A stretch of DNA of 64,000 nt from CAWHJB01 sp963698715 (GCA_963698715.1 CAVORW010000006.1:1-64000); one strand, 5' to 3'; shown: positions 43,671 through 53,482, counted from the stretch's first letter. Numbers and translations are program-made. The notes: a model not told the origin generated them from the letters alone.

Positions 43671-43814
43671 TTAGGGGGATGCCTAAACTGAGCGCTTATA
43701 CCCCTACACTTCCCTCGCTCCCAGTATAATGGCTCAACAATGAAGCGATTAATAGGGCCACAATTGCAAGAGCCAGTAGAGTTGAGCAGCTTCATATTGT
43801 GATTTATCCTGTGA

Positions 43815-44759
43815 TTAGGTGCCTGAGCCGAACAACTGGTGCGGTGTGTGTTTGGGCACTAAAACCTTAAGCGCCTGCGGGCATACCCGTATATGCAGGG
43901 GTTCGATCACATCTATGGGTTCGCCATCTATCTGTATAAATAACTTCGATTTGCATTTTAGCACGAGTGACCTGAACGGAACCAGGGTCACCTGCTCAGA
44001 TTTTTTATGATTACCAGATAACAGCTCAAAAACGCGCTGCGCGATATCACCCAGCGTATCACCCTTGAATAACCACAAATCCATTAAACCATCGTCCAGC
44101 AAGGCGTTCGGTGATAAGTGAGCATAGCCTCCGGCGTACAGATGGATGTTGTTGATCACAGCCAATAGGTACCGATCTCCGAAAACCTCGCCATCCACTT
44201 CGACTTCCAGGTCAATCCCATGCCAGAAGCTGGCGTTCCAGATTGCCGAGGCTGTATAGTGCATCACTGCAAAATGCTTTTCCCAGCGCTGACGCGGCTC
44301 AATGCGATGAACGATGAACGCATCCAGCCCAATGCCTGCCCATAGAAGGAAAGGTCGTTGGTCACACAGACCAATATCAATCTTAAGAAACTGAGGGTGG
44401 GCCAACAAGCGAGCGCTCTCTTCCAGGGCTGTGATCCGGGTCCAGGTCAACCCAGGCAGACCAAGTTCCTGGGCCCAGACGTTGGCAGTACCGGCTGGCA
44501 GCACACCGAGAGCAGTATTTGTGTTTATCAAAGCAGGTAGAGCGTGATTTAAGGAGCCATCCCCACCAACGATAAAAAATGCATCGACTGTTTCGGCAAC
44601 TGCTTGCCTGGCGAGCTCAGCCAGATGTTCGGCAGATTGTGTTCGCTCTAATTGTATGTCCCACCCTTCCATCCGCAGCAAGTTCGCGGCCCGTTCGGTT
44701 AAGATCCAGGACGGGTAACGCCCGGCTATCGGGTTGTATACCAGGTAAGCACTAGGCAT
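43815..44759 (-). CDS. Diacylglycerol/lipid kinase-family protein (YegS/DgkB-like)
   Basis: 314 residues. VYNPIAGRYPSW and IVGGDGSLNHAL form the ATP-binding GGDG motif, and LPAGTANVWAQELGLP is the second nucleotide-binding segment. GIGLDAFIVHRI, NIHLYAGGYAHLSPNALLDD and DLWLFKGDTL follow. The C-terminal beta-sandwich ends with IQIDGEPIDV. Members phosphorylate diacylglycerol, sphingoid bases or related lipids at the cytoplasmic membrane. The lipid substrate cannot be told from the sequence. Confidence 0.9.
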   Translation of the reverse strand: MPSAYLVYNPIAGRYPSWILTERAANLLRMEGWDIQLERTQSAEHLAELARQAVAETVDAFFIVGGDGSLNHALPALINTNTALGVLPAGTANVWAQELGLPGLTWTRITALEESARLLAHPQFLKIDIGLCDQRPFLLWAGIGLDAFIVHRIEPRQRWEKHFAVMHYTASAIWNASFWHGIDLEVEVDGEVFGDRYLLAVINNIHLYAGGYAHLSPNALLDDGLMDLWLFKGDTLGDIAQRVFELLSGNHKKSEQVTLVPFRSLVLKCKSKLFIQIDGEPIDVIEPLHIRVCPQALKVLVPKHTPHQLFGSGT

Positions 44760-44992
44760 ATGGGTGCAGGGACCTCCTCACCGATTGATTTTACTTGATA
44801 ATCGTGGATCTTCAATCACTGCTTCATAGCTTTCCAAAGACCCCTAACAAAGAATGAAATCAGTCCCTAAGGGAATTGATGTTGTAAAACCACCCACATG
44901 CCCTCCTCGCCCCAGATTCCCAGAGAGATCAAAATCACCTTCATCTAAGGAGTGGTACAATTCAGTCGATCACTCGTTTCAGAAGCTGAGTT

Positions 44993-46099
44993 ATGTCTGC
45001 ACCAATTGTTTTGAGCAATCGCTACCAACTAGAAGAACGCCTGGGCTCCGGGGGCATGGCGATGGTTTTTCGCGCCCAGGATTTAATGCTTGAACGCACG
45101 GTCGCAATCAAGCTTTTACGGACTGATTTCTCTCGAGACTCGGATTTTCGTGAACGCTTCCGCCAGGAAGCAAAGGCGGTTGCCAATCTTTCCCATCCCA
45201 ATATCGTTACCGTGCATGATTTTGGGTTGGATGGTGGGCGCCTGTTTATTGTGATGGAAGATGTACCAGGCACAGATCTCAAAACGATCATCAACCAGCG
45301 TGGGCGTTTTACTGAAGAAGAGGCGATAGCGTTGATGATTCAGGCCTGTGCCGGAATTGGGTACGCCCATCGGGCAGGGCTGGTTCATTGTGATGTGAAA
45401 CCCCAAAATATGTTGGTAACCCCCGACAAACGCCTGAAGGTTGTAGATTTTGGGATTGCACGTGCTTTTGCCACCATTGCACCAGATGAAAAGACGGAAG
45501 TTGTGTGGGGCTCACCTCAATACTTCTCCCCAGAACAAGCAGCTGGTGATCCACCATCTCCTGCGTCAGATGTGTATTCTTTGGGGGTGGTCATGTTTGA
45601 AATGCTAACCACCCGTTTGCCGTTTCAGGATCCAGAAGCAGAAGAGCTGGCCCGAATGCATCGTGAGCTACCACCCCCGTCTATCCGTAAATATAACCGG
45701 TTGGTAAGCTCTTCGCTAGAACAGATTTTGCTCAAAGTCCTTGCCAAAGAGCCGTCTAGCCGTTATCGGACAGCTGATCAATTAGGCCGAGTCCTGGTTA
45801 CTTTAACTCAACAAGCCGCTGCAGCAACAATAGTTCAACCAGTTAAATCATCCGTGCCAGCCAATGAAACGGTCATATCGCCTGCCCGGCCTGCTTCAAA
45901 TAATTCTTCGCGCTCGGAAACGGCGTATAATCACCAGACCGGACCCCAAGTAAAGCAAAAACCGATTTTGAATCGCGCTTCGAATCCCCTGGATATTGAT
46001 TGGATGACTTTATTGCTTGGATTGTTTGCGCTGATCGCAGTTGGAGGGCTTATCCCATTTTGTTTATGGGTTTATTACGTTCTCAACCCACCCATTTAA
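44993..46099 (+). CDS. Membrane-anchored Ser/Thr protein kinase
   Basis: 368 residues. The kinase domain (about 10-275) has RLGSGGMAMVFRAQD, VAIKLLR, GLVHCDVKPQNMLV (catalytic Asp), VVDFGIARAF and WGSPQYFSPEQAAG. A Ser/Asn/Pro-rich segment (about 280-330) leads to one C-terminal TM helix (LLLGLFALIAVGGLIPFCLW) and a very short outside tail, so there is no extracytoplasmic sensor domain. It is a Hanks-type kinase of the PknB group without PASTA repeats. It is the second kinase in the window. Confidence 0.92.
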   Translation: MSAPIVLSNRYQLEERLGSGGMAMVFRAQDLMLERTVAIKLLRTDFSRDSDFRERFRQEAKAVANLSHPNIVTVHDFGLDGGRLFIVMEDVPGTDLKTIINQRGRFTEEEAIALMIQACAGIGYAHRAGLVHCDVKPQNMLVTPDKRLKVVDFGIARAFATIAPDEKTEVVWGSPQYFSPEQAAGDPPSPASDVYSLGVVMFEMLTTRLPFQDPEAEELARMHRELPPPSIRKYNRLVSSSLEQILLKVLAKEPSSRYRTADQLGRVLVTLTQQAAAATIVQPVKSSVPANETVISPARPASNNSSRSETAYNHQTGPQVKQKPILNRASNPLDIDWMTLLLGLFALIAVGGLIPFCLWVYYVLNPPI

Positions 46100-46164
46100 C
46101 CTTATGTTTGGATCGATTATCCGTGATCGGAAGCCTTGCAACAATAAACCCTTAAAATAGAGTA

Positions 46165-46211
46165 GTTGGTGTGGGTGAAGAGCGGCTTAGCCACGCTTCA
46201 CCCACACCAAC
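46165..46211 (+). terminator. Long hairpin after the Ser/Thr kinase gene
   Basis: GTTGGTGTGGGTGAAG (46165-46180) and CTTCACCCACACCAAC (46196-46211) form a perfect 16-bp stem with a 15-base loop. No T tract follows, so termination is likely but not certain. Confidence 0.55.
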
Positions 46212-46377
46212 CATCATTCTTGAATAATTTAGAAAAGGGTTATGCCTACCCTTGCAAGAACCAAAAGCCCCGAGTATGATTGCAAGCCGCACATCATGCG
46301 ATCAAGTTGCAAGGGATGTGATTAAATAGAAAATCACGGCTTATGCCGCGATCTTCAATCTCAATAGAAGTAGGAAA

Positions 46378-46563
46378 TTATTTATTGGTCTTGACCAATG
46401 TTCGGATGCACTTTGTGCACAGCACTTTTCGGATTTTTCGTCCATCTTCAAATACGCTAATCGTTTGAAGATTAGGGCGGAAAGTCCGCTGAGTCGCTTT
46501 TTTCGACCAGGGGCGGTTTCGACCAAAAGTCGTTTTCTTGCCACAATGTTCACACTTCGCCAT
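46378..46563 (-). CDS. rpmB: Ribosomal protein bL28
   Basis: 61 residues from the ATG at 46563, preceded by AAGGAATTCTAAG. MAKCEHCGKKTTFGRNRPWS, RTFRPNLQTISVFEDGR and VLCTKCIRTLVK are bL28 signatures. Two CxxC pairs (CEHC and CTKC) mark the zinc-binding form. It is a large-subunit ribosomal protein. It is divergent from the asp23-like gene, with the small inserted element between them. Confidence 0.95.
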   Translation of the reverse strand: MAKCEHCGKKTTFGRNRPWSKKATQRTFRPNLQTISVFEDGRKIRKVLCTKCIRTLVKTNK

Positions 46564-46710
46564 CTTAGAATTCCTTTCATGCACAATGATTGCTTGTGAG
46601 CCTTTTAGAACTTCCATACAGCCGGTTTGGGAATACGGAGTGCCCGGCTTAAGGCCGGATAATCATACCACAAACCATATATGAGATCAAGCGGGATAGC
46701 TTGTGGATTA

Positions 46711-46901
46711 GGGTAATCGCATTAGGATTTTTTGGCTCGACCGAAGACCCATTTTTGTGCATTGAAGGCCCTTCGGCAGGCTCTGGGAACACTCCGGGAT
46801 AGCAAATTATCGCCCCGAAGAAGCTTCTATGACCTAAGTTAGTGCCAAGTCCCGGTTAGAATGGGCAAAAACGATTGTGAATATTTCAAATGCGATTACC
46901 C
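46711..46901. mobile_element. MITE-like 191-base element with terminal inverted repeats and flanking duplication
   Basis: GGGTAATCGCATT (46711-46723) and its exact reverse complement AATGCGATTACCC (46889-46901) form the ends. The 13-base sequence TAGCTTGTGGATT flanks the unit on both sides (46697-46709 and 46902-46914), like a target-site duplication. The interior encodes no transposase and contains a CCCTTCGG-type hairpin. Confidence 0.6.
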
Positions 46902-47000
46902 TAGCTTGTGGATTTATTTTGCACATACACCGACGATTGTTAGCAGGTCCCGTATCCAGAGTAGTTCAGAGAAGTATGTACGTAAAAATCGAGGAACGCT

Positions 47001-47357
47001 ATGACCGATGAAACCACCCCGATTGGCAGCATCCGTGTATCTCAACAGGCAATTGCCAGCATCGCTTACCAGGCGGCCCTGCAGTCTTATGGCGTTGTGG
47101 GCCTGGTATCTAAGAATCTGGTCGATGGGCTGGCACAGGTTCTGGTGCAGGATCCAACCCACGGAGTCGAAGTCCATTATGACGGGCAAAATATCAGCAT
47201 TGATCTATATATCGTAATTGAATACGGAACCAGAATTAAATCTGTTGCGAATAGTGTCAGCAATACCGTTCGTTTTAATGTAGAAAAATCACTCGGCACA
47301 CCAGTTAAGGATATCAATGTGCATGTCAGAGGTTTGCGGGTCAGTGATGTGGATTGA
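47001..47357 (+). CDS. Asp23/Gls24-family protein
   Basis: 118 residues. GSIRVSQQAIASIAYQAALQ, GVEVHYDGQNISIDLYIVIE, YGTRIKSVANSVSNTVRFNV and VKDINVHVRGLRV match the family along its whole length. Members are cytoplasmic or membrane-associated proteins linked to cell-envelope homeostasis. In Firmicutes and Chloroflexi a member commonly precedes the fakA-like gene, as it does here (95 bases). Confidence 0.92.
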   Translation: MTDETTPIGSIRVSQQAIASIAYQAALQSYGVVGLVSKNLVDGLAQVLVQDPTHGVEVHYDGQNISIDLYIVIEYGTRIKSVANSVSNTVRFNVEKSLGTPVKDINVHVRGLRVSDVD

Positions 47358-47452
47358 GCCGGCAGCTGCCCTGGACCAGCTTCTACCCGCATGGTGTATT
47401 GTTGAAACCGCAGACCGGAAGGGTCTCGATTTTCGCTTAGGAGCCTGAATTA

Positions 47453-49129
47453 ATGTTAGCAGATACGCCTGAAAAAAGGCAAGATTATTTTCGTAAAACC
47501 CCCATCGATGGGCAAATCCTGAAGAGCTTCATCGAAGCCAGCCTGACCTGGTTGAGAACTAACCAGCACACCGTTAATTCTTTAAACGTCTTCCCGGTTC
47601 CGGATGGCGATACGGGCACGAATATGGTACTTACAATGCAGGCAGCCTATGATGAAATCAGCAACTCGGCCGAGCATAATGTTGGCAAGATGGCACACTC
47701 GGTGGCACATGGAGCATTGATGGGCGCACGAGGCAATTCTGGGGTTATCTTGTCACAGCTATGGCGTGGTTTTGCCCGTGCCCTCGATCACCAAGCGATC
47801 CTGGACGCGAAGAGCCTGGTGAGAGCGCTGACCATTGCCCGGGATACAGCCTATAAAGGGGTTGTCCGGCCAGTCGAGGGTACGATTTTAACCGTAGCAA
47901 AAGATAGTGCCCTGGCAGCTGAGAACGCTCTCGCAAGCACTGATGACCCGGTTGATATTCTTGAAATTGTTGTTAGTGCGGCTGATGAGTCAGTTCAGCG
48001 TACGCCGGATCTGCTACCGGTTTTGAAAGAGGCAGGTGTGGTTGATTCGGGTGGTAAAGGTCTGTTCTTTATATTCGAAGGCATGCTCCGCTACATCAAA
48101 GGGTTATCGCTAGACACGGCTTTGTTAAGTGTCCAACCCTTATCTGCTTTAAACCTGGAGAATACCATGGAGAGCATTGAACCGGGCCAGGATTATGAAG
48201 TTGTGGTTGACTTTCGACCACGCGCACCCCTTGATCTGGTTTCCTTTTATGAGGACTTGGAACGAATGGGTACCTCCATCCAGGTTGGCGAAGGCGACGG
48301 GATCTATCGATTACACATTCATGTGCCAACTGAAAAACGTTATTCCCCTATCGACTACACAATGTCACTGGGAACGATCACCAAGGTTGCGATCGAAAAC
48401 TTGATCGCTCAAATGGAGGACTTGGAGGAGTATTGCGGAGAATCAAAACCAAACCTGGCACCTGTTGAGCCTGGGCAGAATGCTGTCGTCGCCGTTGCGC
48501 CGGGCGTGGGAATTGCCAGGGTATTTGCCAGCCTGGGAGTCTCGGAGATCATTGAGGGTGGTCAAACTATGAATCCCAGCACTCAGGAGATAATTCGGGC
48601 CTTCGAAAACTTGCCAACTGATCAAATAATTATTCTGCCGAACAATAAAAATATCATCCTGGCGGCTCAGTCGGCAGCTGAACTGACCGTAAAAAAAGTA
48701 GCGGTCATCCCCAGCAAAACCGTTCCGCAAGGCCTGGCAGCGATGCTGCGCCTGGCCCCGGATGGAGATTTTGAGACTGTTGTCAAAGAAATGACGGCTG
48801 CATTGGATGATGTAGAGACAGGCGAAATTACAATTGCTACTCGGAGCGTCGAGATCGATGGAGTCCAGGTCCAAGAAGGTCAGATTATTGCTCTGCTAAA
48901 TGGAAAACTGGTTTTGGCATCTTATGATCTGGAAGAGGCTTGCCTTGGTTTGCTTACGAAAGCCCATGCCGACCATTTCGAACTTATCACCCTGTTTTAT
49001 GGTGATAACATATCTAAACCAGAGGTGGTCCGGATCTCAGACATGATTCGCAAAGCATACCCTCAACAGGAAGTAGAAGTCCAAGAAGGTTGCCAGCCGC
49101 ATTATCACTTCATCATTGCTATCGAATAG
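47453..49129 (+). CDS. fakA: FakA-like (DAK2/YloV) fatty-acid kinase subunit
   Basis: 558 residues, the usual length. The N-terminal DhaL-like ATP-binding domain has LNVFPVPDGDTGTNMVLTMQ with the Mg-binding aspartates, GALMGARGNSGVILSQ, and AVEGTIL-like RPVEGTILTVAKD. The middle and C-terminal domains include VVDSGGKGLFFIFEGML and IILPNNKNIILAAQ. The kinase phosphorylates fatty acids held by a FakB (DegV-type) protein. The degV gene begins 11 bases downstream, matching a FakA-FakB pair that feeds exogenous fatty acids into phospholipids. Confidence 0.9.
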   Translation: MLADTPEKRQDYFRKTPIDGQILKSFIEASLTWLRTNQHTVNSLNVFPVPDGDTGTNMVLTMQAAYDEISNSAEHNVGKMAHSVAHGALMGARGNSGVILSQLWRGFARALDHQAILDAKSLVRALTIARDTAYKGVVRPVEGTILTVAKDSALAAENALASTDDPVDILEIVVSAADESVQRTPDLLPVLKEAGVVDSGGKGLFFIFEGMLRYIKGLSLDTALLSVQPLSALNLENTMESIEPGQDYEVVVDFRPRAPLDLVSFYEDLERMGTSIQVGEGDGIYRLHIHVPTEKRYSPIDYTMSLGTITKVAIENLIAQMEDLEEYCGESKPNLAPVEPGQNAVVAVAPGVGIARVFASLGVSEIIEGGQTMNPSTQEIIRAFENLPTDQIIILPNNKNIILAAQSAAELTVKKVAVIPSKTVPQGLAAMLRLAPDGDFETVVKEMTAALDDVETGEITIATRSVEIDGVQVQEGQIIALLNGKLVLASYDLEEACLGLLTKAHADHFELITLFYGDNISKPEVVRISDMIRKAYPQQEVEVQEGCQPHYHFIIAIE

Positions 49130-49140
49130 CACTGCCAACG

Positions 49141-49971
49141 ATGAGCATAGCCATTGTCACTGACAGCACTTCAGATATCCCGCAGGATCTGGCGGACCAA
49201 TATCAGATTGAGGTTGTTCCCAATCTGATGGTAATTGACGGCCAAAGCTTCCTGGATGGCGTAGGGATGACCCGTGAGGAGTTTTATCGCCGTTTACCGG
49301 ACATGACCAGCCCGCCAACAACAGCAACCTCATCTTCAGGTGTCTACCAGAAACTGTACGCTAGACTCTTGAAGCAAGGAGTGAGGCAGGTACTATCGAT
49401 TCATGCCTCCAGTTTGTTAAGCGGTATATTTAATGCGGCCAGCGTAGCTGCGCAGACATTTAATAACCGAGTCAAGGTAGTCGATGGGGAACAGCTCTCA
49501 CTTGGGCTGGGATTCCAGGTGTTGGACGCGGCTCAGGCGGCCGCGCGTGGATTAGGGTTGGATGAGGTAGTAGGAAGCATGCGGGATGTCCGCCAGCGGG
49601 TCCATGTGGTTGCGATGCTGGATACACTCGAATATGTTCACAGGAGTGGGCGTGTCTCTTGGGCGAAGGCGCGCCTGGGAAATCTGCTGCGCATTAAACC
49701 TTTTATAGAATTGAAGGCTGGACGGGTTTTAAGTCTGGGGGAATCGCGAACCCGGCGCAAGGGCATCGAGCGGTTGCGCCAGATCCTTTTGGAACTCGGT
49801 CCATTGGAAAATCTGGCGGTATTGCATACTAATGCGGAGCAAGATGCTGAGGAGTTTTTATCCTCGTTTGACCATGTCCCCTCGCAAGCCTTGATCGTCA
49901 ATGTGACCACCATCATTGGCACACATGTCGGCCCGAATGGATTGGGCTTTGCGGCCGTAATTCAGAAGTAA
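49141..49971 (+). CDS. DegV-family fatty-acid-binding protein (FakB-like)
   Basis: 276 residues from the ATG at 49141. IVTDSTSDIPQDLADQY, EVVPNLMVIDGQSFLDG, SPPTTATSSSGVYQKLY, IHASSLLSGIFNAA, LEYVHRSGRVSW and the C-terminal IIGTHVGPNGLGFA are DegV signatures. These include the Ser/Thr that hold the fatty-acid carboxylate and the HxGPG loop. It presents the fatty acid to the upstream FakA-like kinase. The pair is almost certainly cotranscribed. Confidence 0.92.
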   Translation: MSIAIVTDSTSDIPQDLADQYQIEVVPNLMVIDGQSFLDGVGMTREEFYRRLPDMTSPPTTATSSSGVYQKLYARLLKQGVRQVLSIHASSLLSGIFNAASVAAQTFNNRVKVVDGEQLSLGLGFQVLDAAQAAARGLGLDEVVGSMRDVRQRVHVVAMLDTLEYVHRSGRVSWAKARLGNLLRIKPFIELKAGRVLSLGESRTRRKGIERLRQILLELGPLENLAVLHTNAEQDAEEFLSSFDHVPSQALIVNVTTIIGTHVGPNGLGFAAVIQK

Positions 49972-49999
49972 ACGTATTTGGGGTTTGCCGTAAGGAATT

Positions 50000-50052
50000 C
50001 CAGATTTGGGAGTGTGTGGGCGGCGGAGCCGCCCACACACTCCCAAATCTGG
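50000..50052. repeat. Perfect 25-bp inverted repeat between degV and recG
   Basis: Arms at 50000-50024 and 50028-50052 are exactly complementary with a GGA loop. The outer end starts CCAGATTTGGGAG and the centre is GGGCGGC-GGA-GCCGCCC. It may end the fakA-degV transcript. A related palindrome lies at 55598-55636. Confidence 0.9.
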
Positions 50053-50130
50053 GCACCACCATGGCCATTCCCACTGAGCCGCAACACATCATCCTGAATT
50101 TATCTTCAATCCTTGGTAAAATAACTTGAT

Positions 50131-52710
50131 ATGAAGCCTTCAATTCACAAATTGCAAAAGTATATTAACCTGGAAGCCGAACGTGGGTATGACAATCGAG
50201 CTGTTATGGGTGGGCTGGATCGCATTCTGGAACGCTGGCAAGCCGAAGCCCGGCTGGATGGACTCCCGGAAGACTTAATCGAAGCGGTCGCTGCTCGCAT
50301 CCGTGATTATCCGCGGCTGGCAGAGAGCTCGCGGGCAGAAGTCTTAGAAGGCTTGATGCGCCGCTTGCAGCGCGATCTGGATATCCCGGTCGAAACCCTG
50401 CCCCACCAAACCGCCCCAGAACGTCCTGAAGAAGATGAACCCCCCAGGCCCGCCGCGCAAGAACCGTTGGCAAAGCCTGCGGGGCAAGATCGCCCGATAA
50501 AAAGTCGCCCAAAGGATGCGGAGGATGCGGCCCAACTTTATGGCGCTCCGGCAGCATTAAATGCTTCTGTCACCGTGCTATCTAACGTTGGACCACGTCA
50601 CGCACAAACCTTGAGTCGCCTGGGATTAAACTGCCTGGGTGACATGCTATACCACTTCCCCCGCCGATACGATGATTATTCACAGCTCAAACCCATCAAT
50701 CGCCTGTGGTATGGTGAGGAAGTTACCGTTATCGGCACAGTTCAGAGTATTTCAACTCGCCCAATTCGGGGTGGAAAAGCACAGCTTGTTGAAGCGGTCG
50801 TGAGTGATGGAAGCGGAGCAATTCGGGTAAACTGGTTCAATCAGGCGTATATTGCAAAACGTCTGCATAAAGATACCCAGATCGTTCTCTCAGGAAAGGT
50901 AGAGCAATATCTGGGCAGATTGGTGATGAACAATCCGGAAATGGAGCAGTTGGAACAGCAACAGCTCCATACTAATCGGATTGTGCCGGTTTATCCGCTT
51001 ACAGCTAACATCACCCAGCGCTGGCTGCGGCGGTTGATGAACCAGGTGGTTACATATTGGGCGCCAAGGGTCCAGGACTATCTGCCGCTAGATCTGCGCA
51101 GGTCAGCAGATCTCTTTGATCTGCCACGAGCCTTACTGCAAGTGCATTTTCCAGATTCCTGGGATGACCTCACCGCTGCTAGGCATCGCCTGGCATTCGA
51201 TGAAATCTTCATGTTGCAGCTTGGGGTCTTACGCCAGAAACGAGCCTGGCAAAACCGCACCGCGCGAGTGTTTGAACTCGATCCAGATTGGAACCAATCT
51301 CAGATCAGCCGCCTGCCTTTTCCATTAACCAGCGCTCAAGAAAGGGTGTTCGCCGAAATTTCTCACGATCTGGCCTCAGGCCAGCCCATGAATCGTTTGA
51401 TTCAGGGGGATGTTGGCTCTGGGAAAACTGTGGTGGCAGCATTGGCGATGGCTTTGGTAACACGCACCGGCGCTCAGGCAGCCTTAATGGCTCCTACCAG
51501 CATCCTGGCAGAACAGCATTATAAGAGCATGCACAGGTTACTGTGTGGGATTGGTATCCCAGCAAGTGGTCAGCCACAAAAGCTCTCTGGCGAAGACGAA
51601 GTGCATGCCGATGAAGCCGTATTGCGCCCAGAAGAAGTCCGGCTGATGATCGGAGCGACTCCGGAAACAGAAAAGCGTGAGATACGAGAAGGCCTTGAGA
51701 ATGGCGTCATAAAGATCGTTGTCGGAACGCATGCGCTGATTGAAGACCCGATTGTGTTCCAGGATCTGCAACTGGCAATAGTAGACGAACAGCACCGTTT
51801 TGGGGTCGAACAACGCGGCGCTTTGCGAGCCAAAGGTAATTCGGTCCATTTGCTGGTCATGACAGCCACTCCGATCCCCCGATCTCTGGCCCTGACCGTT
51901 TATGGCGACCTGGATTTATCCTTGATCGACGAGATGCCGCCTGGACGCCAGCCAGTTGCGACTTATGTCCTGCCTCCCCGTGAAACGGAGCGCGCTTATA
52001 ACCTCATTCGAACCCAGGTTGGTCGAGGCCGCCAGGCGTTTATCATTTATCCCCTGGTAGAGGAATCTGAAAAGAGCGATTCTAAAGCAGCCGTTGAGGA
52101 ACATGAAAGATTGCAGAACGAAATCTTCCCTGGGTTAAAAATGGGTTTACTGCATGGACGTATGAAGCCAGAAGAAAAAGAAGAGGTTATGACCGGGTTT
52201 CGGGATAGTCACTACGATGTTCTGGTCTCAACCTCGGTCGTTGAAGTGGGGGTCGATGTGCCGAACGCAACCGTCATGCTGATTGAGGGCGCAAATCGTT
52301 TTGGGTTAGCACAATTGCACCAGTTCCGCGGCCGGGTTGGACGCGGCTCGGATGAATCCTACTGTTTGTTAATTCCTGAAAACCCCGATGACCTTGAGAA
52401 TGAACGTTTGAAGGTCATGGCGGCAACCAATGATGGTTTCGTGTTGGCAGATAAAGATCTCGAACAACGCGGACCTGGGCAATTCCTAGGCACGCGCCAG
52501 TCTGGCTTTGCCGAACTCCAACTGGCCAGTTTAACCGATGTGCGTCTCATTGAAAAAGCCCGCTATCATGCCCAGCGCCTGTTTGAGGATGATCCGGATT
52601 TGACCCAATCCAAACATCAGCTGCTGAGTGGCGCTTTGCAGCATTTCTGGGGCGAGACTGATTGGGGCGGGGCGGATGAAAACCAGCTGCCGAAAGGCGA
52701 TATCAGTTGA
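50131..52710 (+). CDS. recG: ATP-dependent DNA helicase RecG
   Basis: 859 residues, somewhat longer than usual because of a helical, charged N-terminal extension of about 140 residues. The wedge/OB domain spans about 150-320 (YHFPRRYDDYSQLKPI). The helicase core has LIQGDVGSGKTVVAALAM (Walker A), LMAPTSILAEQHYKS, VVGTHALIEDP, AIVDEQHRFGVEQR (DExH-type box), VMTATPIPRSLALTVYGD, STSVVEVGVDVPNATVM and QFRGRVGRG. The end has LEQRGPGQFLGTRQSG. It regresses stalled forks and resolves recombination intermediates. Confidence 0.96.
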   Translation: MKPSIHKLQKYINLEAERGYDNRAVMGGLDRILERWQAEARLDGLPEDLIEAVAARIRDYPRLAESSRAEVLEGLMRRLQRDLDIPVETLPHQTAPERPEEDEPPRPAAQEPLAKPAGQDRPIKSRPKDAEDAAQLYGAPAALNASVTVLSNVGPRHAQTLSRLGLNCLGDMLYHFPRRYDDYSQLKPINRLWYGEEVTVIGTVQSISTRPIRGGKAQLVEAVVSDGSGAIRVNWFNQAYIAKRLHKDTQIVLSGKVEQYLGRLVMNNPEMEQLEQQQLHTNRIVPVYPLTANITQRWLRRLMNQVVTYWAPRVQDYLPLDLRRSADLFDLPRALLQVHFPDSWDDLTAARHRLAFDEIFMLQLGVLRQKRAWQNRTARVFELDPDWNQSQISRLPFPLTSAQERVFAEISHDLASGQPMNRLIQGDVGSGKTVVAALAMALVTRTGAQAALMAPTSILAEQHYKSMHRLLCGIGIPASGQPQKLSGEDEVHADEAVLRPEEVRLMIGATPETEKREIREGLENGVIKIVVGTHALIEDPIVFQDLQLAIVDEQHRFGVEQRGALRAKGNSVHLLVMTATPIPRSLALTVYGDLDLSLIDEMPPGRQPVATYVLPPRETERAYNLIRTQVGRGRQAFIIYPLVEESEKSDSKAAVEEHERLQNEIFPGLKMGLLHGRMKPEEKEEVMTGFRDSHYDVLVSTSVVEVGVDVPNATVMLIEGANRFGLAQLHQFRGRVGRGSDESYCLLIPENPDDLENERLKVMAATNDGFVLADKDLEQRGPGQFLGTRQSGFAELQLASLTDVRLIEKARYHAQRLFEDDPDLTQSKHQLLSGALQHFWGETDWGGADENQLPKGDIS

Positions 52711-52809
52711 GACTTTGTTGCCTGCTGCGATTGATATAATTTTTGCAATATTTTCCGAACTGGCATAGTTCTTGCTACAATCTACTTTGCCAGGCAATGA
52801 TGAGGTGTT

Positions 52810-53334
52810 ATGATCCGTGCAGTCTTTCCAGGAACCTTTGATCCGATCCACTATGGTCACGTGGATATTGCACGCCGGGCTGCCCGCTTATTTGATGAAT
52901 TAATCATTGCGGTGTACGATCGCCCTTTAAAAAGCCTGCTTTTTTCTCCGGAGCAGCGGATCGATATGGTTCGCGAGACGTTTCTACAGGATGCAAATAT
53001 CAAAGTCATGGGTTACAGCGGTCTGACTGTGGATTTTTGCCACGCCATCGGCGCTGAAGTGATTGTACGAGGACTGCGAGTATTCTCGGATTTCGAGTAT
53101 GAGTTTCGGATGGCACTCGCCAATCATCGACTTGCTGCTGATATCGAGGTGGTTGCTTTGATAACGGCTGAAGAGCACACCTTTCTGTCGGGCAGCACCG
53201 TCCGAGAAATCGCATCCTTAAACGGAGATGTGCATAGCATGGTGCCGGCCCATGTTGAGGCGGCCTTTCAACGCCGTTTTGGTGAGTTAGGCGATGGACA
53301 GCAAGTTGTCCCGACTTCATCTATGCGTGATTAG
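52810..53334 (+). CDS. coaD: Phosphopantetheine adenylyltransferase
   Basis: 174 residues, near family length (about 160) with a short extra C-terminus. AVFPGTFDPIHYGHVDIARR holds the T/HxGH nucleotidyl-transfer motif. FDELIIAVYDRPLKSLLFS, VRGLRVFSDFEYEFRMALAN and LSGSTVREIASLNGDV match CoaD. It adds AMP to 4'-phosphopantetheine, the next-to-last step of coenzyme A synthesis. It follows recG by about 100 bases and is followed by a coiled-coil gene. Confidence 0.96.
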   Translation: MIRAVFPGTFDPIHYGHVDIARRAARLFDELIIAVYDRPLKSLLFSPEQRIDMVRETFLQDANIKVMGYSGLTVDFCHAIGAEVIVRGLRVFSDFEYEFRMALANHRLAADIEVVALITAEEHTFLSGSTVREIASLNGDVHSMVPAHVEAAFQRRFGELGDGQQVVPTSSMRD

Positions 53335-53482
53335 TTTTTGTCTGGGTGTCGTGTGGATCGGTAAAGCTGTTGACGAAAATGAAGTTTGCGAGTAATCTAA
53401 TAAATATTGATTTTATCAATCATTCGGCCCCTTTTGTTGCAGTCCCTTCGCTGATCAGGCGAACTGCCCGGGGAGGAGCACC

